Assembly: GCF_014764405.1 (NCBI RefSeq)
Contig: NZ_CP061725.1
Span: 3,720,001 to 3,784,000, forward strand
Source: Micromonospora craniellae
Lineage (GTDB): Bacteria > Actinomycetota > Actinomycetes > Mycobacteriales > Micromonosporaceae
Direction of reading: 5' to 3'
Length of the DNA: 64,000 bases
Part shown: positions 35,317 through 43,939 of the stretch, one piece after another
Layout of the letters: every line of letters begins with the position of its first letter
Position numbering within the stretch: position 1 is the stretch's first letter
The notes under the pieces: model-generated
The model's database searches: none
Told to the model about the DNA's origin: nothing
Seen by the model: the letters and a program-made list of their open reading frames with translations, nothing else
Made by a program: the position numbers and the translations under genes

Positions 35317-37077
35317 TCAGAGCCGGCGGGCGCGGTTGACGGCGCTGGTGACCGCCTTCACGGAGGCGGTGACGATGTTCGCGTCCATGCCGACGCCCCA
35401 GACCGTCCGCCCGTCCACCTCGCACTCCACGTACGCGGCGGCCTGCGCGTCGCCGCCGGAGGAGAGCGCGTGCTCGTGGTAGTCGTGCACCCGTACGCTC
35501 ACCCCGGCCGAGCCGAGCGCGTTGACGTACGCGTCGATCGGGCCGTTGCCGATCGCGCTCACCGAGCGGGCCTGGCCGTCCACGCCGATCTGCGCGGTGA
35601 TCTCGACCTTGCCGTCGGCGCTGCCGATGACGTACTCGGTCAGCGTGGCCGCCGGGTCGGCCTGGTGGTCGAGCAGGTACTGCGTGGCGAAGATCTGCCA
35701 CATGGTGTCCGGGCCGACCTCGCCACCGTCGTGGTCGGTGACCTGCTGCACCACGCCGGAGAACTCGATCTGGAGCCGCCGGGGCAGGTCGAGCTGGTGC
35801 TCGGTCTTCATGATGTACGCGACGCCGCCCTTGCCGGACTGCGAGTTGACTCGGATCACCGCCTCGTAGCTGCGGCCCAGGTCCTTCGGGTCGATCGGCA
35901 GGTACGGCACCGCCCAGGTGAAGTCGTCGACCGGTACGCCGGCCGCCGCCGCGTCGGCGTTCAGCGCGGCGAAGCCCTTGTTGATGGCGTCCTGGTGGGA
36001 GCCGGAGAAGGCGGTGTAGACCAGGTCACCGGCGTACGGGTGGCGCTCGTGCACGGGCAGTTGGTTGCAGTACTCGACGGCCCGCTTGACCTCGTCGATG
36101 TCGGAGAAGTCGATCATCGGGTCGATGCCCTGGGAGAAGAGGTTCAGGCCCAGCGTCACCAGGTCGACGTTGCCGGTGCGCTCGCCGTTGCCGAACAGGC
36201 ATCCCTCGATCCGGTCCGCGCCGGCCAGCAGGCCCAGCTCGGCGGCGGCGACGCCGGTGCCCCGGTCGTTGTGCGGGTGCAGGCTGAGCACCAGGCTGTC
36301 GCGCCGGGGCAGGTGCCGGTGCATCCACTCGATCGAGTCGGCGTACACGTTCGGCATGGCCATCTCGACCGTGGCGGGCAGGTTGACGATCAGCTTGCGG
36401 TCCGGCGTGGGGTCGACGACCTCGATGACCTTGGCGCAGATTTCCAGCGCGTACTCCAGCTCGGTGCCGGTGTACGACTCCGGCGAGTACTCGTAGTGGA
36501 TCTCCGTGTCCGGCGTGTGGATCTCCGCGTACTTCTGGCAGAGCCGGGCGCCGGTGGTGGCGATGTCGGCGATGCCGTCGCGGTCCAGCCCGAAGACCAC
36601 CCGTCGTTGCAGCGTGGAGGTGGAGTTGTAGAAGTGCACGATCGCCCGGCGCGCGCCGCGCAGCGCCTCGAAGGTCCGGTCGATCAGGTGCTCCCGGCAC
36701 TGCGTCAGCACCTGGATGGTGACGTCGGCGGGGATCATGTCCTGCTCGATGAGCTGCCGGACGAACTCGTAGTCGGTCTGGCTGGCCGACGGGAACCCGA
36801 CCTCGATCTCCTTGTAGCCCATCTGGACCAGGAGCTGGAACATCCGGCGCTTACGCTCCGGCGACATCGGGTCGATCAGCGCCTGGTTGCCGTCGCGCAG
36901 GTCGACCGCGCACCAGCGCGGCGCGGTGTCGACGTGCCGGGTGGGCCAGGTGCGATCCGGCAGGTCGATCCGGAACTGCTGCTGGTAGGGCTGGTAGCGG
37001 CGGTGCGGCATCCGGCTGGGACGCTGCCGGGCGATGGCATCGGAATCAACGTCGGTGGTGCCGGCTGGGTGAGCCAT
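35317..37077 (-). CDS. leuA: 2-isopropylmalate synthase
   Basis: 586 residues, the long actinobacterial type. It condenses acetyl-CoA with 2-oxoisovalerate, the committed step of leucine synthesis. N-terminal TIM-barrel: RWCAVDLRDGNQALIDPM (catalytic Arg, metal Asp), EIEVGFPSASQTDYEF, and the metal-binding LSLHPHNDRGTGVA. The C-terminal ~150 residues form the LeuA allosteric domain with the ending AAYVECEVDGRTVWGVGMD. It is preceded by a leucine-codon leader peptide and hairpin, pointing to leucine-responsive control. Confidence 0.97.
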   Translation of the reverse strand: MAHPAGTTDVDSDAIARQRPSRMPHRRYQPYQQQFRIDLPDRTWPTRHVDTAPRWCAVDLRDGNQALIDPMSPERKRRMFQLLVQMGYKEIEVGFPSASQTDYEFVRQLIEQDMIPADVTIQVLTQCREHLIDRTFEALRGARRAIVHFYNSTSTLQRRVVFGLDRDGIADIATTGARLCQKYAEIHTPDTEIHYEYSPESYTGTELEYALEICAKVIEVVDPTPDRKLIVNLPATVEMAMPNVYADSIEWMHRHLPRRDSLVLSLHPHNDRGTGVAAAELGLLAGADRIEGCLFGNGERTGNVDLVTLGLNLFSQGIDPMIDFSDIDEVKRAVEYCNQLPVHERHPYAGDLVYTAFSGSHQDAINKGFAALNADAAAAGVPVDDFTWAVPYLPIDPKDLGRSYEAVIRVNSQSGKGGVAYIMKTEHQLDLPRRLQIEFSGVVQQVTDHDGGEVGPDTMWQIFATQYLLDHQADPAATLTEYVIGSADGKVEITAQIGVDGQARSVSAIGNGPIDAYVNALGSAGVSVRVHDYHEHALSSGGDAQAAAYVECEVDGRTVWGVGMDANIVTASVKAVTSAVNRARRL

Positions 37078-37174
37078 GGCGGACTTCTCCTGGGGTCATG
37101 TGACGTCAGCGACGGGGGTCGGCAGGGATGCCGAGCGTAATGATCCGGGACTGTGCTGGCGGCGCGGTTCGACT

Positions 37175-37210
37175 CCGCGACGAGGTGCCGGCCGTCAGGC
37201 CTCGTCGCGG
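37175..37210 (-). promoter_or_regulatory. leuA leader hairpin (attenuation element)
   Basis: 11-bp perfect arms (37200-37210 and 37175-37185 on the - strand; CCGCGACGAGG pairs with CCTCGTCGCGG) overlap the 3' end of the leader peptide gene. The hairpin can only form when that end is free of ribosomes, so leucine-dependent stalling would change it. It is not followed by a T-run, so translational or Rho-linked control is as likely as classical attenuation. Confidence 0.7.
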
Positions 37211-37239
37211 CGACGAAGGAGGAGGTACGCCTGCCACAT
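37195..37239 (-). CDS. leuA leader peptide
   Basis: 14 codons, MWQAYLLLRRRDEA, then TGA, ending 117 bases before the leuA ATG. Three consecutive Leu codons (CTC CTC CTT, 37224-37216) are the hallmark of a leucine leader. The hairpin at 37175-37210 starts inside codons 11-14. Too short to be found by ORF length, it is supported by position and composition. Confidence 0.78.
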   Translation of the reverse strand: MWQAYLLLRRRDEA

Positions 37240-37318
37240 GACAGGGTGACCCTACGTGATGGGACGTGGCGTGGGAAAGGCCCGTCCGGAGTGTGGGATG
37301 GAAATCGCACCGAACGGG

Positions 37319-37726
37319 TTAGTCGGCGACCTCTCCGCAGCTCAGGGCGAGTTCGGAGAGTGGGCGACGGTGGCGTAGGGCGGTCTCGTCGGCCAGCAGG
37401 TCGGCCGGAAGGCTCAACGGATCGCCGAGTTGGCCGACCGCGACCACCACGTACGGTCGCACCTCGCCGGAAAGGTCCAGGTCGGCGATCAGCCCGGCCC
37501 GGTCGAAATCGGTCACCTGGCGTACGTGCAGTCCCAGCGCGGTGGCCTGCACGCTCAGGTGGGCCACCGCCTGCCCGAGGCCGTAAGCGGCGAACGCCTG
37601 CTGTGTGCGCCGGTACGCCCCGAGCACCAGGGCGCCGGATGTGGGAAACGACACCCGTAATGGGACGCCCGGCCGGGCGTTCCCGCGTGAGCGCGACCTA
37701 CCCGACCTCGGTCGGCGCGATGCCAC
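37319..37726 (-). pseudogene. Nitroreductase-family remnant (N-terminal half missing)
   Basis: The open frame gives 135 residues. Residues ~40-135 match the C-terminal half of a ~200-residue nitroreductase (AFAAYGLGQAVAHLSVQATALGLHVRQVTDFD, PYVVVAVGQLGDPLSLPADL, RHRRPLSELAL). The N-terminal FMN-binding half (Arg/Ser-rich in the family) is absent; instead the frame begins with Arg-rich sequence inside the neighbouring lipoprotein gene's 3' end. This suggests a deletion that joined two genes. Confidence 0.65.
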
Positions 37727-38555
37727 CCGGTTCGGTGCCGCCGGGCGTCGCGGCCTCCGGGTCGGTGCCGTCCGGATCGAGATCGGACGGTGTGGGCGGC
37801 GGTGGCGGTGCCTCCATACCCAGCGGTTCGCCGTCGACCACCGGCCCGGCGAGCTGCACGGTGGCCGGCGCCGGCTCGGGCGGACCGGCCAGCGTCAGGG
37901 TGCCGAACGCCGCGCGGACCGCGGTCGGCGTGCCGTCCGCGTCGAAGCAGTAGATGCCCACGTCCAGCGGCGGGTTGATCGAGGTGGCCGTGGTCTCCAC
38001 CGAGTAGCAGGTGCCGGTGGCCTCGGGCGGGGCCATCGCGGGTGAGACCGACAGCGGGGCACGCCGGTCGATCAGCACGTCCAGCCAGTCGGTGAACGGG
38101 TGCTGCACCCGGGGGTCGATCCGGCGGGGCAGCGTGTCGTCGCGCTCGCCGACGCGTACGCAACTCGCCGGCTCGGGCCGGGTCGCCGAGGGCAACGCGC
38201 ACTGGAACAGCCCGTCGGCGGTGGCCGCGAGCGAGATGTCCGCCGTGCCGCCGAGCGCGCCACCGGGCACGTCCACCCGCCAGCTGCCGTCGTTGGCGCT
38301 GGTCACCACGATCGAGCGGTCCGGGGTGTCGGCCACCCGCAGGGTGTACCGGGCGACCAGGTGCCGATCCTGCGCGGCGGCGGCGAGCGCGGCCAGTTCA
38401 TCACGGGCCGCGTCCTGGCCCGCCGGTCGTGGCGCGGCACTCGGCGGGGGCGGTGAATCGTCCGGCGGGTCCGAGGAGCAGCCGGCGAGCAGGGCCGGCA
38501 GGGCGAACGCGATCGGGGCGGCCAGGCGGACGGCGGGACGGCGGGCGGCGTACAC
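37698..38555 (-). CDS. Lipoprotein of unknown function
   Basis: 285 residues from GTG 38555. The lipoprotein signal ends in LPALLAGC (Cys ~26), followed by a Pro/Ser/Asp linker and a coiled Ala-rich stretch. The core (RYTLRVADTPDRSIVVTSANDGSWRVDVPGG; GLFQCALPSA...CVRVGERDD; CYSVETTATSINPPLDVGIYCFDADG) is a beta-rich surface domain with four Cys, of the general LolA/LprG-like kind. The C-terminal ~45 residues are Pro/Asp/Gly-rich. It ends inside the nitroreductase remnant. Confidence 0.72.
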   Translation of the reverse strand: MYAARRPAVRLAAPIAFALPALLAGCSSDPPDDSPPPPSAAPRPAGQDAARDELAALAAAAQDRHLVARYTLRVADTPDRSIVVTSANDGSWRVDVPGGALGGTADISLAATADGLFQCALPSATRPEPASCVRVGERDDTLPRRIDPRVQHPFTDWLDVLIDRRAPLSVSPAMAPPEATGTCYSVETTATSINPPLDVGIYCFDADGTPTAVRAAFGTLTLAGPPEPAPATVQLAGPVVDGEPLGMEAPPPPPTPSDLDPDGTDPEAATPGGTEPGGIAPTEVG

Positions 38556-38778
38556 CCGGCCATTCTCGGCGTTGGGTGCGCTTACGGACACCCCCGGAAA
38601 GGTCGGCCTTCCCGGCGTGTCGCACACCACCTCGCCCGCCGCGCCGGGCCGGATCGTGGGATCACCTGACCCGGCGGTCAGAGCGGCCCGATACCCTGAG
38701 GTCGTCCGACCCGCGCCGCCGGCCCCGGTGCCGGCGGCGTCGGCACGCTTCAGGGCAACCGGGAGGGAGTGCGCCGTC

Positions 38779-40044
38779 GTGGCACTCGTGGTGCAGAAGT
38801 ACGGCGGGTCCTCCGTCGCCAACGCCGAGCGGATCAAGCGGGTGGCCGAACGGATCGTGGCCGCCCGCAAGGCCGGCGACGACGTCGTCGTGGTCGTCTC
38901 GGCGATGGGCGACTCCACCGACGAACTACTCGACCTGGCCAACCAGGTCAGCCCGCTGCCGCCCGGGCGCGAGCTGGACATGCTGCTCACCGCCGGGGAA
39001 CGGATCTCGATGGCGCTGCTCGCCATGGCGATCCACAACCTGGGGTACGAAGCCCGCTCGTTCACCGGTTCGCAGGCGGGTGTCATCACCACCTCGGTGC
39101 ACGGCCGGGCGCGGATCATCGACGTCACGCCGGGACGGCTCAAGGGGGCGCTGGACGAGGGCGCCGTGGTCATCGTCGCCGGGTTCCAGGGTGTCTCGCA
39201 GGACACCAAGGACGTGACGACCCTGGGCCGGGGCGGCTCGGATACCACTGCCGTGGCGCTGGCAGCCGCGCTGCACGCGGACGTGTGCGAGATCTACACC
39301 GACGTGGACGGCGTCTTCACCGCCGACCCGCGGATCGTCTCCAACGCCCGGCACATCAAGCAGATCACCTACGAGGAGATGCTGGAGCTGGCTGCCTGCG
39401 GCGCGAAGGTGCTGCACCTGCGCAGCGTGGAGTACGCCCGCCGGTCGGGACTCCCGATCCACGTCCGCTCGTCATACTCGACCAACACCGGCACCATGGT
39501 CACCGGATCGACGGAGGAGCTTCCTGTGGAGCAGGCACTGATCACCGGCGTCGCCCACGATCGCAGCGAGGCCAAGATCACGATTGTCGGCGTACCCGAC
39601 GAGCCGGGCGCCGCCGCGCGGATCTTCGACACCGCGGCGGGTGCCGAGATCAACATCGACATGATCGTGCAGAACGTCTCCACCGAGGGCGCCGGTCGCA
39701 CGGACATCTCCTTCACCCTGCCGAAGACCGACGGTCCGACCGCGATGGCCGCGCTGAGCAAGATCCAGGAGTCGGTCAACTTCAAGGGCCTGCTCTACGA
39801 CGACCACGTCGGCAAGGTCTCCCTGATCGGTGCCGGGATGCGCTCGCACCCGGGCGTCGCGGCCGGGTTCTTCGCCGCGCTCGGCCAGGCCGGCGTGAAC
39901 ATCGAGATGATCTCCACCTCGGAGATCAGGGTCTCCGTGGTCTGCCGGGACACCGACCTCGACGTGGCGGTCCGCGCCATCCACGAGGCGTTCGACCTGG
40001 GCGGCGACACCGAAGCCGTGGTGTACGCGGGGACGGGACGGTAG
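38779..40044 (+). CDS. lysC: Aspartokinase (alpha subunit)
   Basis: 421 residues from GTG 38779. It phosphorylates aspartate, the first step to lysine, threonine, methionine and diaminopimelate. Kinase signature VQKYGGSSVANAERIK, GRGGSDTTAVALAAAL and YTDVDGVFTADPRIV; two C-terminal ACT regions (residues ~265-421: KITIVGVPDEPGAAARIFD; VSLIGAGMRSHPGVAAGFF) for feedback control by lysine and threonine. asd follows six bases after the stop, the usual actinobacterial pair. Confidence 0.96.
   Translation: MALVVQKYGGSSVANAERIKRVAERIVAARKAGDDVVVVVSAMGDSTDELLDLANQVSPLPPGRELDMLLTAGERISMALLAMAIHNLGYEARSFTGSQAGVITTSVHGRARIIDVTPGRLKGALDEGAVVIVAGFQGVSQDTKDVTTLGRGGSDTTAVALAAALHADVCEIYTDVDGVFTADPRIVSNARHIKQITYEEMLELAACGAKVLHLRSVEYARRSGLPIHVRSSYSTNTGTMVTGSTEELPVEQALITGVAHDRSEAKITIVGVPDEPGAAARIFDTAAGAEINIDMIVQNVSTEGAGRTDISFTLPKTDGPTAMAALSKIQESVNFKGLLYDDHVGKVSLIGAGMRSHPGVAAGFFAALGQAGVNIEMISTSEIRVSVVCRDTDLDVAVRAIHEAFDLGGDTEAVVYAGTGR
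39526..40044 (+). CDS. Aspartokinase beta subunit from an internal start
   Basis: An in-frame GTG at 39526 is preceded by GGAGGAG (39513-39519) at six-base spacing, inside the lysC gene. It would yield 172 residues starting VEQALITGVAHDRSEAKITIVG, exactly the position where the beta subunit begins in Corynebacterium-type alpha2-beta2 aspartokinases (VEEAVLTGVATDKSEAK there). It consists of the two ACT domains only. The in vivo product is inferred. Confidence 0.68.
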   Translation: MEQALITGVAHDRSEAKITIVGVPDEPGAAARIFDTAAGAEINIDMIVQNVSTEGAGRTDISFTLPKTDGPTAMAALSKIQESVNFKGLLYDDHVGKVSLIGAGMRSHPGVAAGFFAALGQAGVNIEMISTSEIRVSVVCRDTDLDVAVRAIHEAFDLGGDTEAVVYAGTGR

Positions 40045-40049
40045 CGCGG

Positions 40050-41108
40050 ATGGCCGCGCTGCCCACCCTGGCCGTGGTCGGGGCGACGGGCGCTGTCGGC
40101 ACCGTGATGTGTGAGTTGCTCACCGGGCGTCGCAACGTCTGGGGTGAGATCCGCCTGTTCGCCTCCGAGCGGTCGGCCGGGCGCAAGGTCCGGTGCCGGG
40201 GTGAGGAGCTGACCGTCCAGGCGCTGACCGAGAAGGCGTTCGACGGCGTCGACGTGGCGATGTTCGACGTGCCGGACGAGGTCGCCGCGCACTGGGCGCC
40301 GATCGCGGTGCGCCGGGGCGCGATCGTGGTGGACAACTCGGGTGCCTTCCGGATGGCGTCGGACGTCCCGCTGGTGGTGCCGGAGATCAACCTCGAACAG
40401 GTCCAGCACCGGCCCCGGGGGATCGTCGCCAACGCGAACTGCACCACCCTCGCGATGATCGTCGCGGTCGCCCCGCTGCACCGCGAGTACGGGCTGCGCG
40501 AGCTGGTGCTCGCCTCGTACCAGTCGGTTTCCGGGGCGGGGCAGGTCGGCGCGGACACGCTGCACGACCAACTGGCCAAGGTGGCCGGCGACCGGCTGCT
40601 CGGCTCGCGTACCGGCGACGTGCGGCAGGCGGTCGGTGACGACCTCGGCCCGTTCCCCGCGCCGATGGCGCTCAACGTGGTGCCGTGGGCCGGCTCGCTG
40701 GCCGAGGACGGCTGGTCCTCCGAGGAGATGAAGATGCGCGACGAGTCGCGCAAGATCCTCGGTACGCCGCACCTGAAGGTCACCGCCACCTGCGTACGGG
40801 TGCCGGTGCTCACCGGTCACTCGGTCGCCGTACACGCCGTCTTCGGCACCGAGATCAATGCCGAGGGGGCCCGTGGCGTGCTGCGCAACGCCCCCGGTGT
40901 GATCGTCGTCGACGACCCGGCCGCCGGTGAGTTCCCGATGCCGATCGACGCGGTCGGGACCGACCCGTCCTGGGTCGGCCGGATCCGTCGTGCCCTCGAC
41001 GACCCCCGCGCGCTGAACTTCTTCGTCACCGGCGACAACCTCCGCAAGGGCGCCGCCCTGAACACCGCCCAGATCGCCGAACTCCTGGCCAAGGAACTCA
41101 CGCGCTGA
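40050..41108 (+). CDS. asd: Aspartate-semialdehyde dehydrogenase
   Basis: 352 residues. It reduces aspartyl-phosphate to the semialdehyde with NADPH. N-terminal Rossmann motif VVGATGAVGTVM, active-site Cys in IVANANCTTLAM, and SYQSVSGAG and the HSVAVHAVF region typical of the family. ATG 40050 follows the lysC stop closely, indicating one operon. Confidence 0.96.
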   Translation: MAALPTLAVVGATGAVGTVMCELLTGRRNVWGEIRLFASERSAGRKVRCRGEELTVQALTEKAFDGVDVAMFDVPDEVAAHWAPIAVRRGAIVVDNSGAFRMASDVPLVVPEINLEQVQHRPRGIVANANCTTLAMIVAVAPLHREYGLRELVLASYQSVSGAGQVGADTLHDQLAKVAGDRLLGSRTGDVRQAVGDDLGPFPAPMALNVVPWAGSLAEDGWSSEEMKMRDESRKILGTPHLKVTATCVRVPVLTGHSVAVHAVFGTEINAEGARGVLRNAPGVIVVDDPAAGEFPMPIDAVGTDPSWVGRIRRALDDPRALNFFVTGDNLRKGAALNTAQIAELLAKELTR

Positions 41109-41113
41109 GGCGG

Positions 41114-42538
41114 TCAGGCGGCGGCGAGGCGTACGCCGTCGCGACCCTGCCGTTTCACGGCGTAGAGCGCCTGGTCGGCGCGTCGTAAAGTCAGCTCGGG
41201 CGACTCGCCGGGGCGGGGGAGGGCGACTCCGACGCTGATCGTGCGGCCGATCCGGCGGGCCGCCTCGGTGAGCCGTTCGGCCACCCGGACGGCCTCCTCG
41301 GGGCGGCTCACCTCGATCACCGCGACGAACTCGTCGCCGCCGGTCCGGTACAGCTCGTCGCCCTGGCGCAGCGCGCCCTCCAACGCCCGGGCCAGGCCGA
41401 CCAGCACCCGGTCACCGGTCTGGTGTCCGTAGGTGTCGTTGATCGTTTTGAAGCCGTCCACGTCGATCGCGAGCAGCGCGGTGCGCCCTGGCGTCGCGGT
41501 GGCGATCCGCTTTCCGAACGGGCCGGTGTGCCGCAGCCCGGTCAACGGGTCGGAGCTGGCCTGCTCGCGCAGCCGGTCCAGGGTGCGCAACCGGTCCAGG
41601 CAGCTCCACGCCTGACCGGCCAACAGCTCCATCAGGTTGACCGTGGTGGGATCGGGGCGCAGCAGCCGGTCGTCGGCCACCAGCAGCACCCCGCCGCGCT
41701 GGGCCGGACCCACCGGCACCGTGACCAGCGTCCGGACACCGGCGCGGAGCAGCGGCTCGTGCTCCACGGTGGGCGGGTGGCCCGCCTCGCCGAGCGTGTA
41801 GCCCGCCCCGTAGCGGTGCGCCCGGTCGATGATGCCGCGCAGGGCCTGCGGGCCTGCCTCGGTCAGCTCGGCCCGTATCCGGCTCTCCAGCTCCCCGGGT
41901 GCCACGGTCGGGGCACCGAGCCGTACGCCGCCCCGGCCGCCGAGCACCAGGACGGCCGCGCCGAGCGTGGAGACGTCCCGGGCCGCCCCGATCGCGGCGG
42001 TCATCAGGTCCCACTCGGTGCCGGCGGCGGTCATCGCGGCGGCGTGCCGGAGCAGCTTCTCGCTGCGGCTCTCCGTTGGCCCGCCCAGCGCGACGATCCG
42101 CGCGCCGAGGCGGGCGGCGACGCGCTCGGCGGTGGTCCGCCACGCGGCGAGGTCGGCCGGGCCGGTCCACTGCACGTCGAGTACGCCGATGACCCGCCCG
42201 GCCGGATCCGGCACCGGTACGCACACCTCGGCGGTGACGTCGGGGCGTACCGGGATGTGATCGGGATCGGTCGTCACGTCCGGGGCGACGGCCGCCACGC
42301 CGCCGGTGTAGACCCGGCCGACGATCCCGGCGTCCGGCGCGACGGTGGCGAAGACCTGCCAGGAGCCGGTGGCGGCGACACACCGGAGCCGGTCGTGCAC
42401 GTGCAGCAGGACGGCGATCGTGGCCGGGGTGTGCCGGGCCAGCGAATCGACGGTGGCCTGGCACACCTCGGCGACGGTCGACGCCATCGGCAGGCGGACC
42501 GTCACGTCGCGCAGGACTTGTTGGTGATCCACTCGCAC
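41114..42538 (-). CDS. GAF-GGDEF diguanylate cyclase
   Basis: About 474 residues from GTG 42538; a TTG at 42589 is in frame, and the exact start is uncertain because no clear ribosome site precedes either. Residues ~5-145 and ~160-300 form two GAF-like domains (AEVCQATVDSLARHTPATIAVLLHV; VLVLGGRGGVRLGA...LVTVPVGPAQRGGVLLVADD). The C-terminal ~165 residues are a GGDEF domain with an intact active site (YRTGGDEFVAV) and an RxxD inhibitory site (RQGD) five residues before it, so cyclic-di-GMP synthesis with product inhibition is expected. There are no membrane segments. It converges on asd with a 5-bp gap. Confidence 0.9.
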   Translation of the reverse strand: MRVDHQQVLRDVTVRLPMASTVAEVCQATVDSLARHTPATIAVLLHVHDRLRCVAATGSWQVFATVAPDAGIVGRVYTGGVAAVAPDVTTDPDHIPVRPDVTAEVCVPVPDPAGRVIGVLDVQWTGPADLAAWRTTAERVAARLGARIVALGGPTESRSEKLLRHAAAMTAAGTEWDLMTAAIGAARDVSTLGAAVLVLGGRGGVRLGAPTVAPGELESRIRAELTEAGPQALRGIIDRAHRYGAGYTLGEAGHPPTVEHEPLLRAGVRTLVTVPVGPAQRGGVLLVADDRLLRPDPTTVNLMELLAGQAWSCLDRLRTLDRLREQASSDPLTGLRHTGPFGKRIATATPGRTALLAIDVDGFKTINDTYGHQTGDRVLVGLARALEGALRQGDELYRTGGDEFVAVIEVSRPEEAVRVAERLTEAARRIGRTISVGVALPRPGESPELTLRRADQALYAVKRQGRDGVRLAAA

Positions 42539-42721
42539 GTCGTTCCAGGTCGGGGTGATCCTCCTGGTGGGCACCGGGAGGATGACCAAGCGTACTCACC
42601 GGAAACTGGGAGCGAGCTGGACTCGTACACATGTGCTATCCACAGGCTGTGGATGCAGGCTGTGGACCACGCGCGGACGCCTGCGGCGACAGCGTGGCGG
42701 CGAGCGTCCCGGGTCGACGGA

Positions 42722-43594
42722 TCAGCCGCGAACCAGGCGGCCGGTCTCCGCACCCTGCGCGTCCCGCAACACCAGCACGTCGCCGTCCAGGCCCGCCTGC
42801 CGCGCGGTGATGAGCCAGAGACCGGTCGGCACGTTGTCGCAGCCGATCATGGTGGAGACGCCCCCGGTCGCCAGGAACGCACCGTCACCGTCGGTCGCCC
42901 AGCGTCCGGGCGCATAACTGTTGCAGCCGTCCGAGCCGGTCCAGGTGCCGTCGGCGACGAACTCGACGGAGGCGGGCTTCGGCCATCGGCCTGCTGAGTC
43001 AGCCGCCGCGCCGACCGGCACCCAGCGGCCGACCAACTCCTCCGACGTGGGGTCGGCGAGTTGGGCGGGTAGCGCCGGGGGCGCGGCCAACCAGCGTCGC
43101 GTCTCGTCGGTCACCGTCGGCGGCTGAAGCCAGGACGGGTCCATGTCCGGTTCGCTGTCCGGTCGCCCACCGAGGCGCAGCCGGGCCAGTTCTGCACCGG
43201 TGTCGTCCAGGAGGACGCGGGTGTCACCGTCGGCGCGGAACCCGTCGGCCCGGAGCAGCCAGCCCAGTCCTGCGTCCGGCGCGGCGGTGCAGCCCCCACC
43301 GCTGTGCATGTCGGCGATGAGGAGGCCGCTCTGGTCGGCGTTCCAGCTCCCGTGCCGTACCCCGCAGCCGTCGAAGACCCGGAGGGACCGGTCGGTGAAC
43401 TGGACGACGGTGCCTGACGCCACGTCCGTACCCGCCGCCGTCCACGAGCCGATCAGCTCGGTCGGTTCCTGCTGGGCCGCCGAGGCGGCGTCGACCGTGA
43501 CCGGATCCGGTCCGGCCGACATGGTGTCGTGCTGTGCACATCCGGTGAGCACCAACGCGGTCGCGGCGATGGTGCCGATCAGGTATCGGCGCAT
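42722..43594 (-). CDS. META-like domain lipoprotein
   Basis: 290 residues. The lipoprotein signal ends in ALVLTGC (Cys ~19). Two related domains follow: residues ~45-130 (TELIGSWTAAG...CGVRHGSWNADQSGLLI) and ~185-285 (LVGRWVPVGAAA...WTGSDGCNSYAPGRWATDGDGAFL, MIGCDNVP). The GCNS...W pattern is typical of META/HslJ-type domains, so this is a duplicated META-like protein on the cell surface. Biochemical role unknown. Confidence 0.8.
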   Translation of the reverse strand: MRRYLIGTIAATALVLTGCAQHDTMSAGPDPVTVDAASAAQQEPTELIGSWTAAGTDVASGTVVQFTDRSLRVFDGCGVRHGSWNADQSGLLIADMHSGGGCTAAPDAGLGWLLRADGFRADGDTRVLLDDTGAELARLRLGGRPDSEPDMDPSWLQPPTVTDETRRWLAAPPALPAQLADPTSEELVGRWVPVGAAADSAGRWPKPASVEFVADGTWTGSDGCNSYAPGRWATDGDGAFLATGGVSTMIGCDNVPTGLWLITARQAGLDGDVLVLRDAQGAETGRLVRG

Positions 43595-43939
43595 GGTCCC
43601 CTCGTTCCCTCGGCCTGACGATGGGACGTCGGGAACGCCGAACCGGTTGCACGGCGCGACGAACGGCTGCCGCCCGAAGGTCCACAGTGGTCGTCAAATG
43701 CGTCGGACCGGATCGCCGTTCGGCCGGCGTGTGGTCCGCCCCTCGCCGCACGGCGGGGCGCGGAGCGGTCGGCGGAGACGACCCGGCCGGCTGCCGATCG
43801 ACAGCCGCCCGGCCGTAATCAGTGGCGCGCGGTGCGCGGGTACCTCACGTTGCCGCAACTCGTCGTTAACCTCGCTCCGTCACGCGTCGGCGTGACATGT
43901 CCGCGCCGGAGTCCGGCGCTTTCAGTGGGGATAACACGC
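43595..43939. other. Divergent intergenic region, 345 bp
   Basis: Space between the divergent META-like lipoprotein and lamin-tail genes. It must hold both promoters, but I see no convincing -35/-10 pair, RNA gene or strong hairpin. Frames across it read as Arg/Ala shadow and are not supported as genes. Confidence 0.5.

Noticed and set aside
35125..37140. 671-residue + strand frame opposite leuA
   Set aside because: Shadow of leuA, rich in Asp/Val/Leu dipeptides; no domain, and leuA is unambiguous.
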